NCBI GenBank assembly: GCA_007135015.1
Contig: SLJS01000021.1
Location: 1-6,207 of the forward strand
Reading direction: 5' to 3'
DNA: 6,207 bases
Source of the DNA: Alcanivorax sp.
GTDB lineage: Bacteria; Pseudomonadota; Gammaproteobacteria; Pseudomonadales; Alcanivoracaceae
Shown here piece by piece: positions 1-6,163 of the stretch (its first letter is position 1; each line of letters begins with the position of its first letter). Both the position numbers and the translations under genes were made by a program. The notes beneath the pieces were generated by a model that was not told where the DNA came from, did no database searches, and saw nothing but the letters and a program-made list of their open reading frames with translations.

Positions 1-1370
1 CGGGACTGGCCGTCGCGCTCGATCAGCAGGGCCACCCTGGCGCCCTCACCGAGCGCTTTCTCGGCCTCGGAGAACTCCTCCGGACTGGCGATGCTGTGCT
101 GACCGAGGCGCTTGATGATGTCTCCAGGACGGACGCCCGCCCGACGCGCCGGGCTGCCGGACTCGACTTCCGCCACCCTGACGCCTTCGCCATCGACGCG
201 ATCGCGTTCGGCACCGGACAGTTCGGTCACGGCGATACCCAGCCGGCCCTTCTCGGTCTCGGGTTCCGGTCCCGGCGTGGCACGCTCACGTCCGGCCATG
301 TCCTCGGGCAGTTCCTCGATTTCCACCGTCAGGGTCATGCGTTCGCCATCACGCACCACCACGGCCTCGGCCTCGGTGCCGGGCGGCAGAATACCCACCA
401 GATGGGGCAGCCGCGACGATACCGGTATCTCTTCGCCATTGAACTCGACGACCACATCACCGGCCTGGAAACCGGCCTTCTTCGCCGGCGAATCCTCCAT
501 GACCTCCGCGATCAGCGCTCCGGAGGGCTTGTCCAGGCCGAAGGACTCGGCCAGATCACGGTCCACATCCTGTATCAGCACGCCAAGCCAGCCCCGGCTG
601 ACACGGCCCTTCTCCCGGAGCTGGTCCACCACGTTCATGGCCACATCGATGGGAATGGCAAAGGAAAGCCCCATGAACCCGCCGGAGCGGCTGACGATCT
701 GGGAGTTGATCCCGACCACCTCGCCGTCCATGTTGAAAAGCGGTCCGCCACTGTTGCCCGGATTGATGGCCACGTCGGTCTGGATAAAGGGCACATAGCT
801 TTCGTTGGGCAGGCTGCGCTCCTTGGCACTGACGATGCCGGCGGTGACGGTATGCTCGAAACCGAAAGGCGCACCGATGGCCAGCACCCATTCACCGACT
901 TCCAGATCCGCCGACGAGCCCTTGCGTACCACCGGCAGATCACTGGCCTCCACCTTGATCAGCGCCATGTCACTGCCCTCATCCGTGCCGACCACTTCCG
1001 CCTTCAGCTCCCTGCGGTCCTGCAGGCGCACTATGATCTCTTCGGCATTGCGTACCAGGTGATAATTGGTGATTACATAGCCGTCCTCGGAAATGATGAA
1101 ACCGGTGCCCTGGTTTTCCATCTCGTGGCCGGGCCCGCCTTCGAAGCCCTCGAACTCCTCGAAGAAATGACGAAAGAACTCGGGGATGCGCTGCCTCGCA
1201 CCTTCACCGGCCTCCTGCACCGTGCTGATGTTCACCACCGCATCGGCATTTTCCCTGACCAGATCCGTGAAATCGGGCAATGAACCGGTGCCGTTGGCGG
1301 GCCGGCAGCTCATCAGGAAAACCGCGAAAAGGAAAAACAGGATACGGCTGCTGTAAGCCAGTCTGCTCAT
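1..1370 (-). CDS. mucD: MucD/DegP-like periplasmic serine protease, partial (3' end beyond window), predicted lipoprotein
   Basis: HtrA/DegP-family serine endoprotease and chaperone that handles misfolded envelope proteins; MucD is the member encoded with the AlgU/RpoE operon. I translated 456 codons from ATG 1370 down to the left edge, with no stop reached; Pseudomonas MucD is about 474 residues, so only a short C-terminus is missing. The trypsin-like domain (about 35-250) keeps the full triad: His104 in TNYH, Asp134 in SDMALIKV and Ser207 in GNSGGPL. PDZ1 spans about 258-352 (starts SRGWLGV) and PDZ2 about 376 to the end. The segment LPDFTDLV after the signal region matches MucD rather than E. 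coli DegP. The N-terminus has Arg residues, a hydrophobic stretch (10-19) and LMSC at 19-22, a lipobox with Cys22 and no AxA site nearby. The start is supported by AGAGG 9 nt upstream. It follows rseC by 49 nt. Confidence 0.95.
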   Translation of the reverse strand, partial: MSRLAYSSRILFFLFAVFLMSCRPANGTGSLPDFTDLVRENADAVVNISTVQEAGEGARQRIPEFFRHFFEEFEGFEGGPGHEMENQGTGFIISEDGYVITNYHLVRNAEEIIVRLQDRRELKAEVVGTDEGSDMALIKVEASDLPVVRKGSSADLEVGEWVLAIGAPFGFEHTVTAGIVSAKERSLPNESYVPFIQTDVAINPGNSGGPLFNMDGEVVGINSQIVSRSGGFMGLSFAIPIDVAMNVVDQLREKGRVSRGWLGVLIQDVDRDLAESFGLDKPSGALIAEVMEDSPAKKAGFQAGDVVVEFNGEEIPVSSRLPHLVGILPPGTEAEAVVVRDGERMTLTVEIEELPEDMAGRERATPGPEPETEKGRLGIAVTELSGAERDRVDGEGVRVAEVESGSPARRAGVRPGDIIKRLGQHSIASPEEFSEAEKALGEGARVALLIERDGQS

Positions 1371-1419
1371 TGAGTAATGCCTCTATGGTCCGAGGTTGCG
1401 GAAAATTCCGGTTGCCTGT

Positions 1420-1893
1420 TCAGAAGTCGCCGACAACCGTGATGCCCGGAGCAGCCTCCGGTGCGGGGCGCAGCACGCGGGGCTGTACCTGCGCGTCCGA
1501 CGCGTGGTTACGACTGTACCAGCGATTCAGCAGGAATCCGACCACAAGGCCGGCCACCCCCAGCACCGCGGACAGGTCCCCGGGCCCGGGAAACAGCAGT
1601 GCTCCCGCCAGTGCCCCGAGAAACATCAGTACCAGCGGAAGCAGGTAGACCATTAGCGCGCCGCGCACCAGCGCCCCCTCCGGGATGCCGACCACCACCC
1701 GATCACCCACCTGTGCGGTGGAATCGTCACAGAGCGCGCGAAGGCGCGCCCGCGCCCCCGCGCTCTCGCCGTTGAGCATACGGTGACCGCAACCGTGCCG
1801 GGCGCTGCAGCTCGAACAGGTACTGCGGCGAACGGTCTCCACCCACAGGGCCCCTTCCTCCACCGCGACCACGCGCCCGGTCTCCTCGATCAT
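1420..1893 (-). CDS. rseC: RseC/MucC family inner-membrane regulator of sigma-E activity
   Basis: Protein of 157 residues with the RseC/MucC layout. An N-terminal cytoplasmic part carries Cys26-x2-Cys29-x5-Cys35 (in TCSSCSARHGCG) and a fourth cysteine, Cys55, followed by DD as in E. coli. Two membrane segments follow, about 79-101 and 107-123, then a short soluble tail. All four family cysteines are present, so a redox or Fe-S role is possible. In E. coli, RseC is a mild positive modulator of sigma-E and is linked to the Rsx SoxR-reducing system; its exact role remains poorly defined. The start ATG overlaps the rseB stop as ATGA, which implies translational coupling; no strong independent ribosome site is seen. 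Identity rests on motif, topology and position. Confidence 0.93.
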   Translation of the reverse strand: MIEETGRVVAVEEGALWVETVRRSTCSSCSARHGCGHRMLNGESAGARARLRALCDDSTAQVGDRVVVGIPEGALVRGALMVYLLPLVLMFLGALAGALLFPGPGDLSAVLGVAGLVVGFLLNRWYSRNHASDAQVQPRVLRPAPEAAPGITVVGDF

Positions 1894-2876
1894 GGCTCCG
1901 TGACCTCGTCGGAGAGCAGTCGCAGAGCGGAGATCACCCGTTCCGCCGTGGACAGGGGAATTTCACCCACCAGGGTAAGCAGGTGCGAGCGATTATCGGA
2001 ATCCAGATACCGACTCACCGCCACCGAGGGACCAATGCGGCTGATGCCTTCATCGACCGTGGCGGACTCGTCCACCGGCTCCGCAAACACCGTGAACGCG
2101 GCCAGTCCGTCACTGAAGGTCTGACTGTACACCGGAGCACCCCGGGGGCCTCCGCGGCGCAGATCCCGGGCCACCTGCCGGAAACCTTCCGGCAGCCAGC
2201 CCGGCTCGATGCCGGCGTCCCCTCCGGGATCTTCCAGGCTCTCCACGTTGCGCACCACCCGCTCGGGGATACCGGAAACCCGGAAATCTTCCCGGGAGAG
2301 CCCCGGAGCCAACTCCAGCGAAACGAATTCCATCCGTTCCATCGCCTGGCCGTTCTCGTTGACCAGCTCCGAGCGCAACAGCAGCGAGGATTCCCGGTCC
2401 AGCCACAGGCGGTAGCCGTAACGATGCTCGTCCAGCGGCGCCACGCGCACCCGCACCGCATCCCGTCCCGCCACCCGGTCATCCCCGTCGATCAGTACGT
2501 TGTACTGGCCGGGCAGGGCCTGCATGCGCTCGGCAAGATCCAGCGGAGGCAGGCTTTCGCCGGGCGGCAGCCGCGTGATCCGGCGGTTCCGGTCCACGGA
2601 TACCACATCCCGTCCCTGCCGGATCAACTCCGAGACATCGCCGTCGAGATGGGCAAGCCGCTCGTACTCGCGGCCATCGATGACCGCGTGGGAGATTTCC
2701 ATGGTGGACAGGCGCCCACCCTGGCTGTAAAGGAAACGGCCCTGGTATTCCAGGACCCGGGAGGCTTCCACCATGTCTTCAAGAAGGGAACGCGCCTGCT
2801 GGGCGCTTTCAGCCACTGCGACGGAAGCCGCGGCCAGCAGTGCGGCGGCGACAATACCAGGGCGCAAGGGCAGCAT
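1890..2876 (-). CDS. rseB: RseB/MucB periplasmic regulator of the anti-sigma factor
   Basis: Periplasmic negative regulator that binds RseA/MucA and shields it from the site-1 protease; binding of lipoprotein or lipopolysaccharide intermediates releases it (known for E. coli RseB). The 328 residues compare with 318 in E. coli. Residues 1-22 form a signal peptide with an Ala-rich core and an AVA cleavage site before Glu23. The N-terminal lipoprotein-carrier-like fold covers about 24-205, including YQGRFLYSQGG (44-54) and YGYRLWLDRES (153-163). A Gly/Asp-rich linker (about 213-225) leads to the C-terminal RseA-binding domain, which starts at GWLPEGF (226-232) and contains YSQTFSDGLAAFTVF. The start ATG shares one base with the rseA stop (TAATG) and has AGGA about 10 nt upstream, so it is probably translated by coupling. 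No missing motif was noticed. Confidence 0.95.
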   Translation of the reverse strand: MLPLRPGIVAAALLAAASVAVAESAQQARSLLEDMVEASRVLEYQGRFLYSQGGRLSTMEISHAVIDGREYERLAHLDGDVSELIRQGRDVVSVDRNRRITRLPPGESLPPLDLAERMQALPGQYNVLIDGDDRVAGRDAVRVRVAPLDEHRYGYRLWLDRESSLLLRSELVNENGQAMERMEFVSLELAPGLSREDFRVSGIPERVVRNVESLEDPGGDAGIEPGWLPEGFRQVARDLRRGGPRGAPVYSQTFSDGLAAFTVFAEPVDESATVDEGISRIGPSVAVSRYLDSDNRSHLLTLVGEIPLSTAERVISALRLLSDEVTEP

Positions 2877-3460
2877 TACCGGTCTTCCTGCAGACTATCC
2901 AGACTGATCAGGCGAACATAGGGAACCATGGCCTGGCCGCTGTGGCGCGCCGCCGACTCACTGTGGCGCATCAGCATGCTGTTCATGCGCTCGCCTTCCA
3001 GGCCAGCAGGCACGGCCTGCGTGGCCGAGCCGGAGCCGCCAGCGGAGACCGTTGCCGCCTCACCCAGCGCCGGAGGCCCGTCCCGGCGCTCGGGCATTTC
3101 CACCTGTACGACTTCCTGGGGCACGGCACCGCCGGTATCCGCCGTGCCGCCGTCAAAATACTGCCAGCCGAAGATCACGGCCACGGCCACCGAAGCCGCC
3201 ACGCCGGCACGGGAGACATGGCCCATCAAACCGAGCTCCCCGGAGGCCTGGGGTGTCAGCCCTTGACGCAGGCTTGCACTGAACCCTTCGGGCGCCTTCG
3301 TCACGGCACGACCCCGCACCGCATCCCGGGCCAGTTGCCAGCGGCTCCAGGCCGAGACTTCCTCGTCGCTCATGTCACGAAGAAGACGGCGAAGCTCGAG
3401 TTCCCCGGCTTCACCGTCCAGCATTGCCGAAAGTGCTTCACGGTTCCTGTCGCTGCTCAT
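2876..3460 (-). CDS. rseA: RseA/MucA anti-sigma-E factor
   Basis: Single-pass inner-membrane anti-sigma factor that sequesters sigma-E; regulated proteolysis (DegS/AlgW, then RseP) frees the sigma factor. From this start it has 194 residues, the length of Pseudomonas MucA. The N-terminal sigma-binding domain (about 5-70) contains REALSAMLDGEAGELELRRLL, followed by a WSRWQLARDAVRG segment typical of the family. The membrane helix is about 85-102 (AGVAASVAVAVIFGWQYF). The periplasmic part ends with MNSML, then MVPYVRLISL and EDR, resembling the MucA tail. I chose ATG 3460 because AGGTGAT lies 3 nt upstream, a seven-base match to the anti-Shine-Dalgarno sequence at good spacing, and because the family starts close to this point. 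ATG 3481 would add seven residues with only a weak AAGGG 10 nt upstream. The stop overlaps the rseB start. Confidence 0.93.
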   Translation of the reverse strand: MSSDRNREALSAMLDGEAGELELRRLLRDMSDEEVSAWSRWQLARDAVRGRAVTKAPEGFSASLRQGLTPQASGELGLMGHVSRAGVAASVAVAVIFGWQYFDGGTADTGGAVPQEVVQVEMPERRDGPPALGEAATVSAGGSGSATQAVPAGLEGERMNSMLMRHSESAARHSGQAMVPYVRLISLDSLQEDR

Positions 3461-3487
3461 GCCATCACCTGCTTGTGTCATCGAAGG

Positions 3488-4063
3488 TCAACCCTTTTCC
3501 AGCAAGGGACGCACCACCTCGTCAATCGCCTCGCGAGCCCGGAAGATGCGCGAGCGAACCGTACCCACCGGGCACTCCATTACCGCGGCGATATCCTCGT
3601 AGCTGAGGCCCTCGAACTCTCTGAGTGTCACCGCCGTCCGGAGTTCCCGGGGAAGCTTCTCGATCGCCTCATGAATGGCCGCTTCCAGTTCCTGTGACAA
3701 CACTTCGGACTCGGGGGTTCCCAGCTCGCGCAGACCATCCGCCCCGGTATACTGCTCCGCCTCGGTGGCATCCACGTCCGAGGCAGGCGGTCGCCGGCCC
3801 TGCGAGACCAGGTAATTCTTGGCCGTATTGACCGCAATCCGGTACATCCAGGTATAGAAGGCGCTGTCCCCGCGAAACCGGGGCAAGGCACGCCAGGCCT
3901 TGAAAAACGCCTCCTGGGCGACATCCTGCACCTGGTCCGGGTCCCGTATGTAGCGGCTGATCAGCGCGAAAATACGATGCTGATACTTGGTGACCAGAAG
4001 CTCGAAAGCCCGTTGATCGCCCTTGCCGGCACGCTTGACCAGTTCCTGATCCGAATCTGCCAC
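3488..4063 (-). CDS. rpoE: RNA polymerase sigma-E (RpoE/AlgU) extracytoplasmic stress sigma factor
   Basis: Group 4 sigma factor directing envelope-stress genes. From GTG 4063 it is 191 residues, exactly the length of E. coli RpoE, and begins MADSDQELVKRAGKGDQRAF, aligning with the family N-terminus. Region 2 (about 20-86) includes YQHRIFALISRYI, DVAQEAFFKAWRALPRFRG and FYTWMYRIAVNTAKNYLV. The linker holds GRRPP and SDVDA as in E. coli. Region 4 (about 130-185) includes LREFEGLSYEDIAAVM and CPVGTVRSRIFRAREAID. AGGAG lies 11 nt upstream of the GTG. An in-frame ATG at 4093 would give 201 residues with a Gly-rich extension and has only AGGGG 12 nt upstream; ATG 4159 would add an implausible Cys/Arg-rich leader. 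First gene of the operon, 27 nt before rseA, which encodes its inhibitor. Confidence 0.96.
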   Translation of the reverse strand: MADSDQELVKRAGKGDQRAFELLVTKYQHRIFALISRYIRDPDQVQDVAQEAFFKAWRALPRFRGDSAFYTWMYRIAVNTAKNYLVSQGRRPPASDVDATEAEQYTGADGLRELGTPESEVLSQELEAAIHEAIEKLPRELRTAVTLREFEGLSYEDIAAVMECPVGTVRSRIFRAREAIDEVVRPLLEKG

Positions 4064-4339
4064 CGTTCCCCCGGCTCCTGGTCTGGTATCCATACAAAAG
4101 AGAACCCCTGATTCATTCCCGCGCCCGCGCGGCGCCCGCCACAACCCGCAACACCGCAAAACAGGTGCCGCAGGCCGTGCCGGGCAGGGCCTTCAGGCAT
4201 TCCCCGTTCCGTACCGGTGTGTCCGGCATCCGGGAACGCCACTGTGCCGGTGTATCGCCCTGAACGCCAGAGCAAACACGGGAACTGATCAGAGGTCTCC
4301 GGTAGCGGGACCGAGAAACAGGCCCCGCCTCACTCAAGG
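4064..4339 (-). other. Untranslated leader of the rpoE operon
   Basis: About 250-280 nt separate the predicted transcription start near 4339 from the rpoE start codon (4063, or 4093 for the alternative). It holds no clear protein-coding gene. Visible items are a 5-bp GC-rich hairpin at 4121-4135 (GCGCC, loop CGCGC, GGCGC) and a 38-codon reading frame at 4229-4113 (minus) with three cysteines that ends 19 nt before ATG 4093. I saw no match to the sigma-E promoter consensus (GAACTT, 16-17 nt, TCTGA) in it by eye. The extent depends on the promoter call and is an inference. Confidence 0.4.
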
Positions 4340-4345
4340 CGACGC

Positions 4346-4354
4346 ATTGTAGCA
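4346..4354 (-). promoter_or_regulatory. Extended -10 promoter for the rpoE operon
   Basis: On the minus strand the sequence reads TGCTACAAT: TACAAT matches five of six bases of the sigma-70 -10 consensus and is preceded by the TGN extension. No good -35 hexamer lies 16-18 nt upstream; a TTGATG exists but only 13 nt away, so the extended -10 would have to carry recognition. Transcription would begin near 4339 and run into rpoE. This is a housekeeping-type promoter; an additional stress-specific promoter was not recognised. Confidence 0.5.
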
Positions 4355-4362
4355 AAGCCGGC

Positions 4363-4374
4363 ACCATCAATGGT
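4363..4374. promoter_or_regulatory. 12-bp dyad between the divergent nadB and rpoE promoters (candidate operator)
   Basis: The sequence ACCATCAATGGT is a perfect inverted repeat with 5-bp arms and a 2-bp centre. It lies between the two outward-facing -10 elements (4346-4351 minus, 4394-4399 plus), where the -35 contacts of both promoters would fall. Position suggests a regulator site, but a 5-bp arm dyad can arise by chance and I recognise no specific regulator. Confidence 0.3.
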
Positions 4375-4393
4375 ACGAGCCCGTGCGCACCCT

Positions 4394-4399
4394 TATACT
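4394..4399 (+). promoter_or_regulatory. Putative -10 element of the nadB promoter
   Basis: TATACT matches five of six bases of the sigma-70 -10 consensus. The -35 position at 17-nt spacing (4371-4376, TGGTAC) is a poor match, so this may need an activator or be weak. Transcription would begin near 4406, leaving a leader of about 19 nt. It also argues against a nadB start at GTG 4383, which would lie upstream of the transcript start. Confidence 0.4.
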
Positions 4400-4424
4400 T
4401 GGGCCCGATTTCGCGGGAGTGGCC

Positions 4425-6065
4425 ATGGCAACCTTCAAGCATGACGTACTGATCATCGGCAGCGGCGCCGCGGGCCTGACCGTGGCGCTCCACCAACCCG
4501 GTGACAGCCGGGTGGCGGTACTGTCCAAGGGCGACCTGACCAGCGCCAGCACCTATTATGCCCAGGGCGGTGTGGCCGCCGTGCTCGAGGAAGGCGATTC
4601 CATCGAGTCCCACATCCGCGACACCCATGAGGCGGGCGCCGGACTCTGCCACGAGGAAACCGTGCGTTTCACCGTGGAGAAGGGTCCCGAGGCCATCCGC
4701 TGGCTCATCCAACAGGGCGTGGAATTCACCGAGGAGGAAGGCGGCGAGGCCGACGATGCCGGCGCACCCCGCTACCACCTCACCCGCGAGGGCGGCCACA
4801 GCCACCGCCGGGTGATCCATGTGGCCGACGCCACCGGCCTGGCCATTTCCGGCGCCCTGATCGACCAGGTGCGCGAGCGCGACAACGTGGAACTGTTCGA
4901 GCACCGGGTGGCGGTGGACCTCATCATTCACGGCACCGGCGCCGACCGGCGCTGCGTGGGCGCCTATGTCCACAACCGGCAGACAGGCACCACCGACGTA
5001 TTCCTGGCCCGCGCCGTGGTGCTGGCCACCGGCGGCGCCTCCAAGGCCTATCTGTATACCTCCAACCCGGACGTGGCCACCGGCGACGGCGTGGCCATGG
5101 CCTGGCGGGCGGGCTGCCGGGTGGCCAACATGGAGTTCATGCAGTTCCACCCCACCTGCCTCTACCACCCGAAGGCCAAGTCCTTCCTGATCACCGAGGC
5201 GATACGGGGCGAAGGCGGACAGCTGCAGCTGCCGGACGGAAGGCGCTTCATGCAGCACTTCCACCCCAGGGCGGAACTGGCCCCCAGGGATGTGGTGGCC
5301 CGGGCCATCGACCATGAAATGAAACGCCTGGGGCTGGACTGCGTGTACCTGGACATCAGCCACAAGCCGGCGGATTTCATCCTGCACCACTTCCCCACCG
5401 TCTACGCCAAGTGCCTGCAGCTGGGCCTGGACATCACCCGCGACCCCATTCCGGTGGTGCCGGCCGCCCACTACACCTGCGGCGGCCTGATCACCAACCT
5501 GGACGGCCAGACCGACATTGCAGGCCTGTACGCCATCGGCGAGACCGCCTTTACCGGCCTGCACGGCGCCAACCGCATGGCCAGTAACTCCCTGCTGGAA
5601 TGTTTCGTCTTCGGCCAGACGGCGAGCCTGCATATCGCCGGGCAACGCGACCGGCGCCCCCTGCCTGAATCCGTGCCCGAATGGGACGAATCCCGCGTCA
5701 CCGACTCGGACGAGGACGTGGTGATCAGCCACAACTGGGACGAACTGCGCCGTTTCATGTGGGACTATGTCGGCATCGTGCGCACCGAAAAGCGCCTGCA
5801 GCGTGCCCTGCACCGCGTGGAGCTGCTCAAGCGCGAGATCGCCGAGTACTATTCCAACTACAGCATCTCCAACGATCTACTGGAACTGCGCAACCTGGTG
5901 GTGGTGGCCGAACTGATCATCCGCTGCGCCCTGTCCCGCAAGGAATCCCGCGGCCTGCACTACATGCGCGACTACCCGGAGCCGCTGCCGGAAGCGCGCG
6001 ACACGATCCTGGAGCCGGGTCGGAGCGCCGAGCACCGAGCGCCAAGCGCCGAGACACAAATGTAG
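4425..6065 (+). CDS. nadB: L-aspartate oxidase (quinolinate synthase subunit B)
   Basis: FAD enzyme that oxidises L-aspartate to iminoaspartate, used by NadA to make quinolinate for de novo NAD synthesis; cytoplasmic. The 546 residues compare with 540 in E. coli. The FAD dinucleotide fold is GSGAAG (12-17), then TYYAQGGVAA (43-52). Residues matching the E. coli active site are Glu122 in TREGGHSHRR, His242 in MQFHPTC, Thr257-Glu258 in ITEAIRGEGG, Arg288 in APRDVV, His349 in AAHYTCGG and Arg384 in ANRMASNSLLE. A helical C-terminal domain follows (about 435-525, FMWDYVGIVRTEKRL, then SRGLHYMRDYPEP). I chose ATG 4425, with GGGAG five nt upstream. The family core ends near residue 531 (DTILEPG); the last 15 residues are encoded by a 7-bp tandem repeat and adjoining repeat DNA, and the TAG stop lies inside a REP-like unit. 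It is divergent from rpoE, as in E. coli and Pseudomonas. Confidence 0.97.
   Translation: MATFKHDVLIIGSGAAGLTVALHQPGDSRVAVLSKGDLTSASTYYAQGGVAAVLEEGDSIESHIRDTHEAGAGLCHEETVRFTVEKGPEAIRWLIQQGVEFTEEEGGEADDAGAPRYHLTREGGHSHRRVIHVADATGLAISGALIDQVRERDNVELFEHRVAVDLIIHGTGADRRCVGAYVHNRQTGTTDVFLARAVVLATGGASKAYLYTSNPDVATGDGVAMAWRAGCRVANMEFMQFHPTCLYHPKAKSFLITEAIRGEGGQLQLPDGRRFMQHFHPRAELAPRDVVARAIDHEMKRLGLDCVYLDISHKPADFILHHFPTVYAKCLQLGLDITRDPIPVVPAAHYTCGGLITNLDGQTDIAGLYAIGETAFTGLHGANRMASNSLLECFVFGQTASLHIAGQRDRRPLPESVPEWDESRVTDSDEDVVISHNWDELRRFMWDYVGIVRTEKRLQRALHRVELLKREIAEYYSNYSISNDLLELRNLVVVAELIIRCALSRKESRGLHYMRDYPEPLPEARDTILEPGRSAEHRAPSAETQM
6024..6053 (+). repeat. 7-bp tandem repeat (four copies of AGCRCCR) inside the 3' end of nadB
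   Basis: Consecutive heptamers read AGCGCCG, AGCACCG, AGCGCCA and AGCGCCG, then AG of a fifth. The array is in the nadB frame and encodes most of the non-conserved tail SAEHRAPSAE. Because 7 is not a multiple of 3, gain or loss of one copy would shift the frame of the last codons. It abuts the REP-like cluster, so both may belong to one repeat-rich stretch. Confidence 0.8.
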
Positions 6066-6103
6066 GAGCGCTGCTTGCAGCGCGAAACCCCGGCTTCCGG
6101 CAC
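6061..6103 (+). repeat. REP-like hairpin repeat, unit 1
   Basis: Begins TGTAGGAGCG, has a perfect 7-bp stem GCGCTGC / GCAGCGC with a TT turn (6067-6082), then GAA and a tail ending TTCCGGCAC. It resembles the GTRGGAGCG(N)CGCGAA class of repetitive extragenic palindromes common in Pseudomonas and Xanthomonas relatives (family knowledge). The same layout recurs at 6164. Its third to fifth bases supply the TAG stop of nadB. There is no T-run after the stem, so it is not a standard intrinsic terminator, though it could protect or define the 3' end of the nadB mRNA. Confidence 0.75.
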
Positions 6104-6107
6104 GACC

Positions 6108-6162
6108 TGGCTGGAGCGCCCCTCCCCTGCGAGGAGCGTGTCGCAAAAGGTTCTTCTGGCAC
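6108..6162 (+). repeat. Degenerate REP-like unit between units 1 and 2
   Basis: Contains two GGAGCG heads (6113-6118 and 6133-6138), TCGCAAAA in place of CGCGAAAC, and ends TTCTGGCAC (6154-6162), one base from the tail of units 1 and 3. The central hairpin is lost or unrecognisable. It directly abuts the next unit. Read as a decayed copy; exact left boundary is uncertain. Confidence 0.45.
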
Positions 6163-6163
6163 C

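Noticed and set aside
96..1283. 395-codon open frame on the plus strand across mucD
   Set aside because: Shadow of the mucD coding strand: His- and Gly-rich with no family resemblance. The minus-strand frame shows an intact catalytic triad and PDZ domains.
1983..3697. Long plus-strand open frames across rseB, rseA and rpoE
   Set aside because: They lie opposite clear family members, have odd composition, and no plausible start signals. Typical for high-GC coding DNA.
4289..4293. TCTGA on the minus strand as a sigma-E -10 element
   Set aside because: The sequence 16-17 nt upstream is TCTCGGT-like and does not resemble GAACTT, so there is no two-part promoter.
4383..4424. Upstream GTG start for nadB adding 14 residues
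   Set aside because: The putative -10 element lies inside this extension, and the family N-terminus begins next to the FAD-binding motif. ATG 4425 has a ribosome site at suitable spacing.
4113..5813. 566-codon open frame antisense to nadB
   Set aside because: A mirror of the nadB reading frame in GC-rich DNA. It is compositionally biased to Gly, Ala, His and Val, has no recognisable domain, and nadB on the other strand is complete with all active-site residues.
6067..6082. Perfect hairpin after nadB as an intrinsic terminator
   Set aside because: The stem is followed by GAAACCCC, not a T-run. It is better explained as the core of the repeated REP-like unit.
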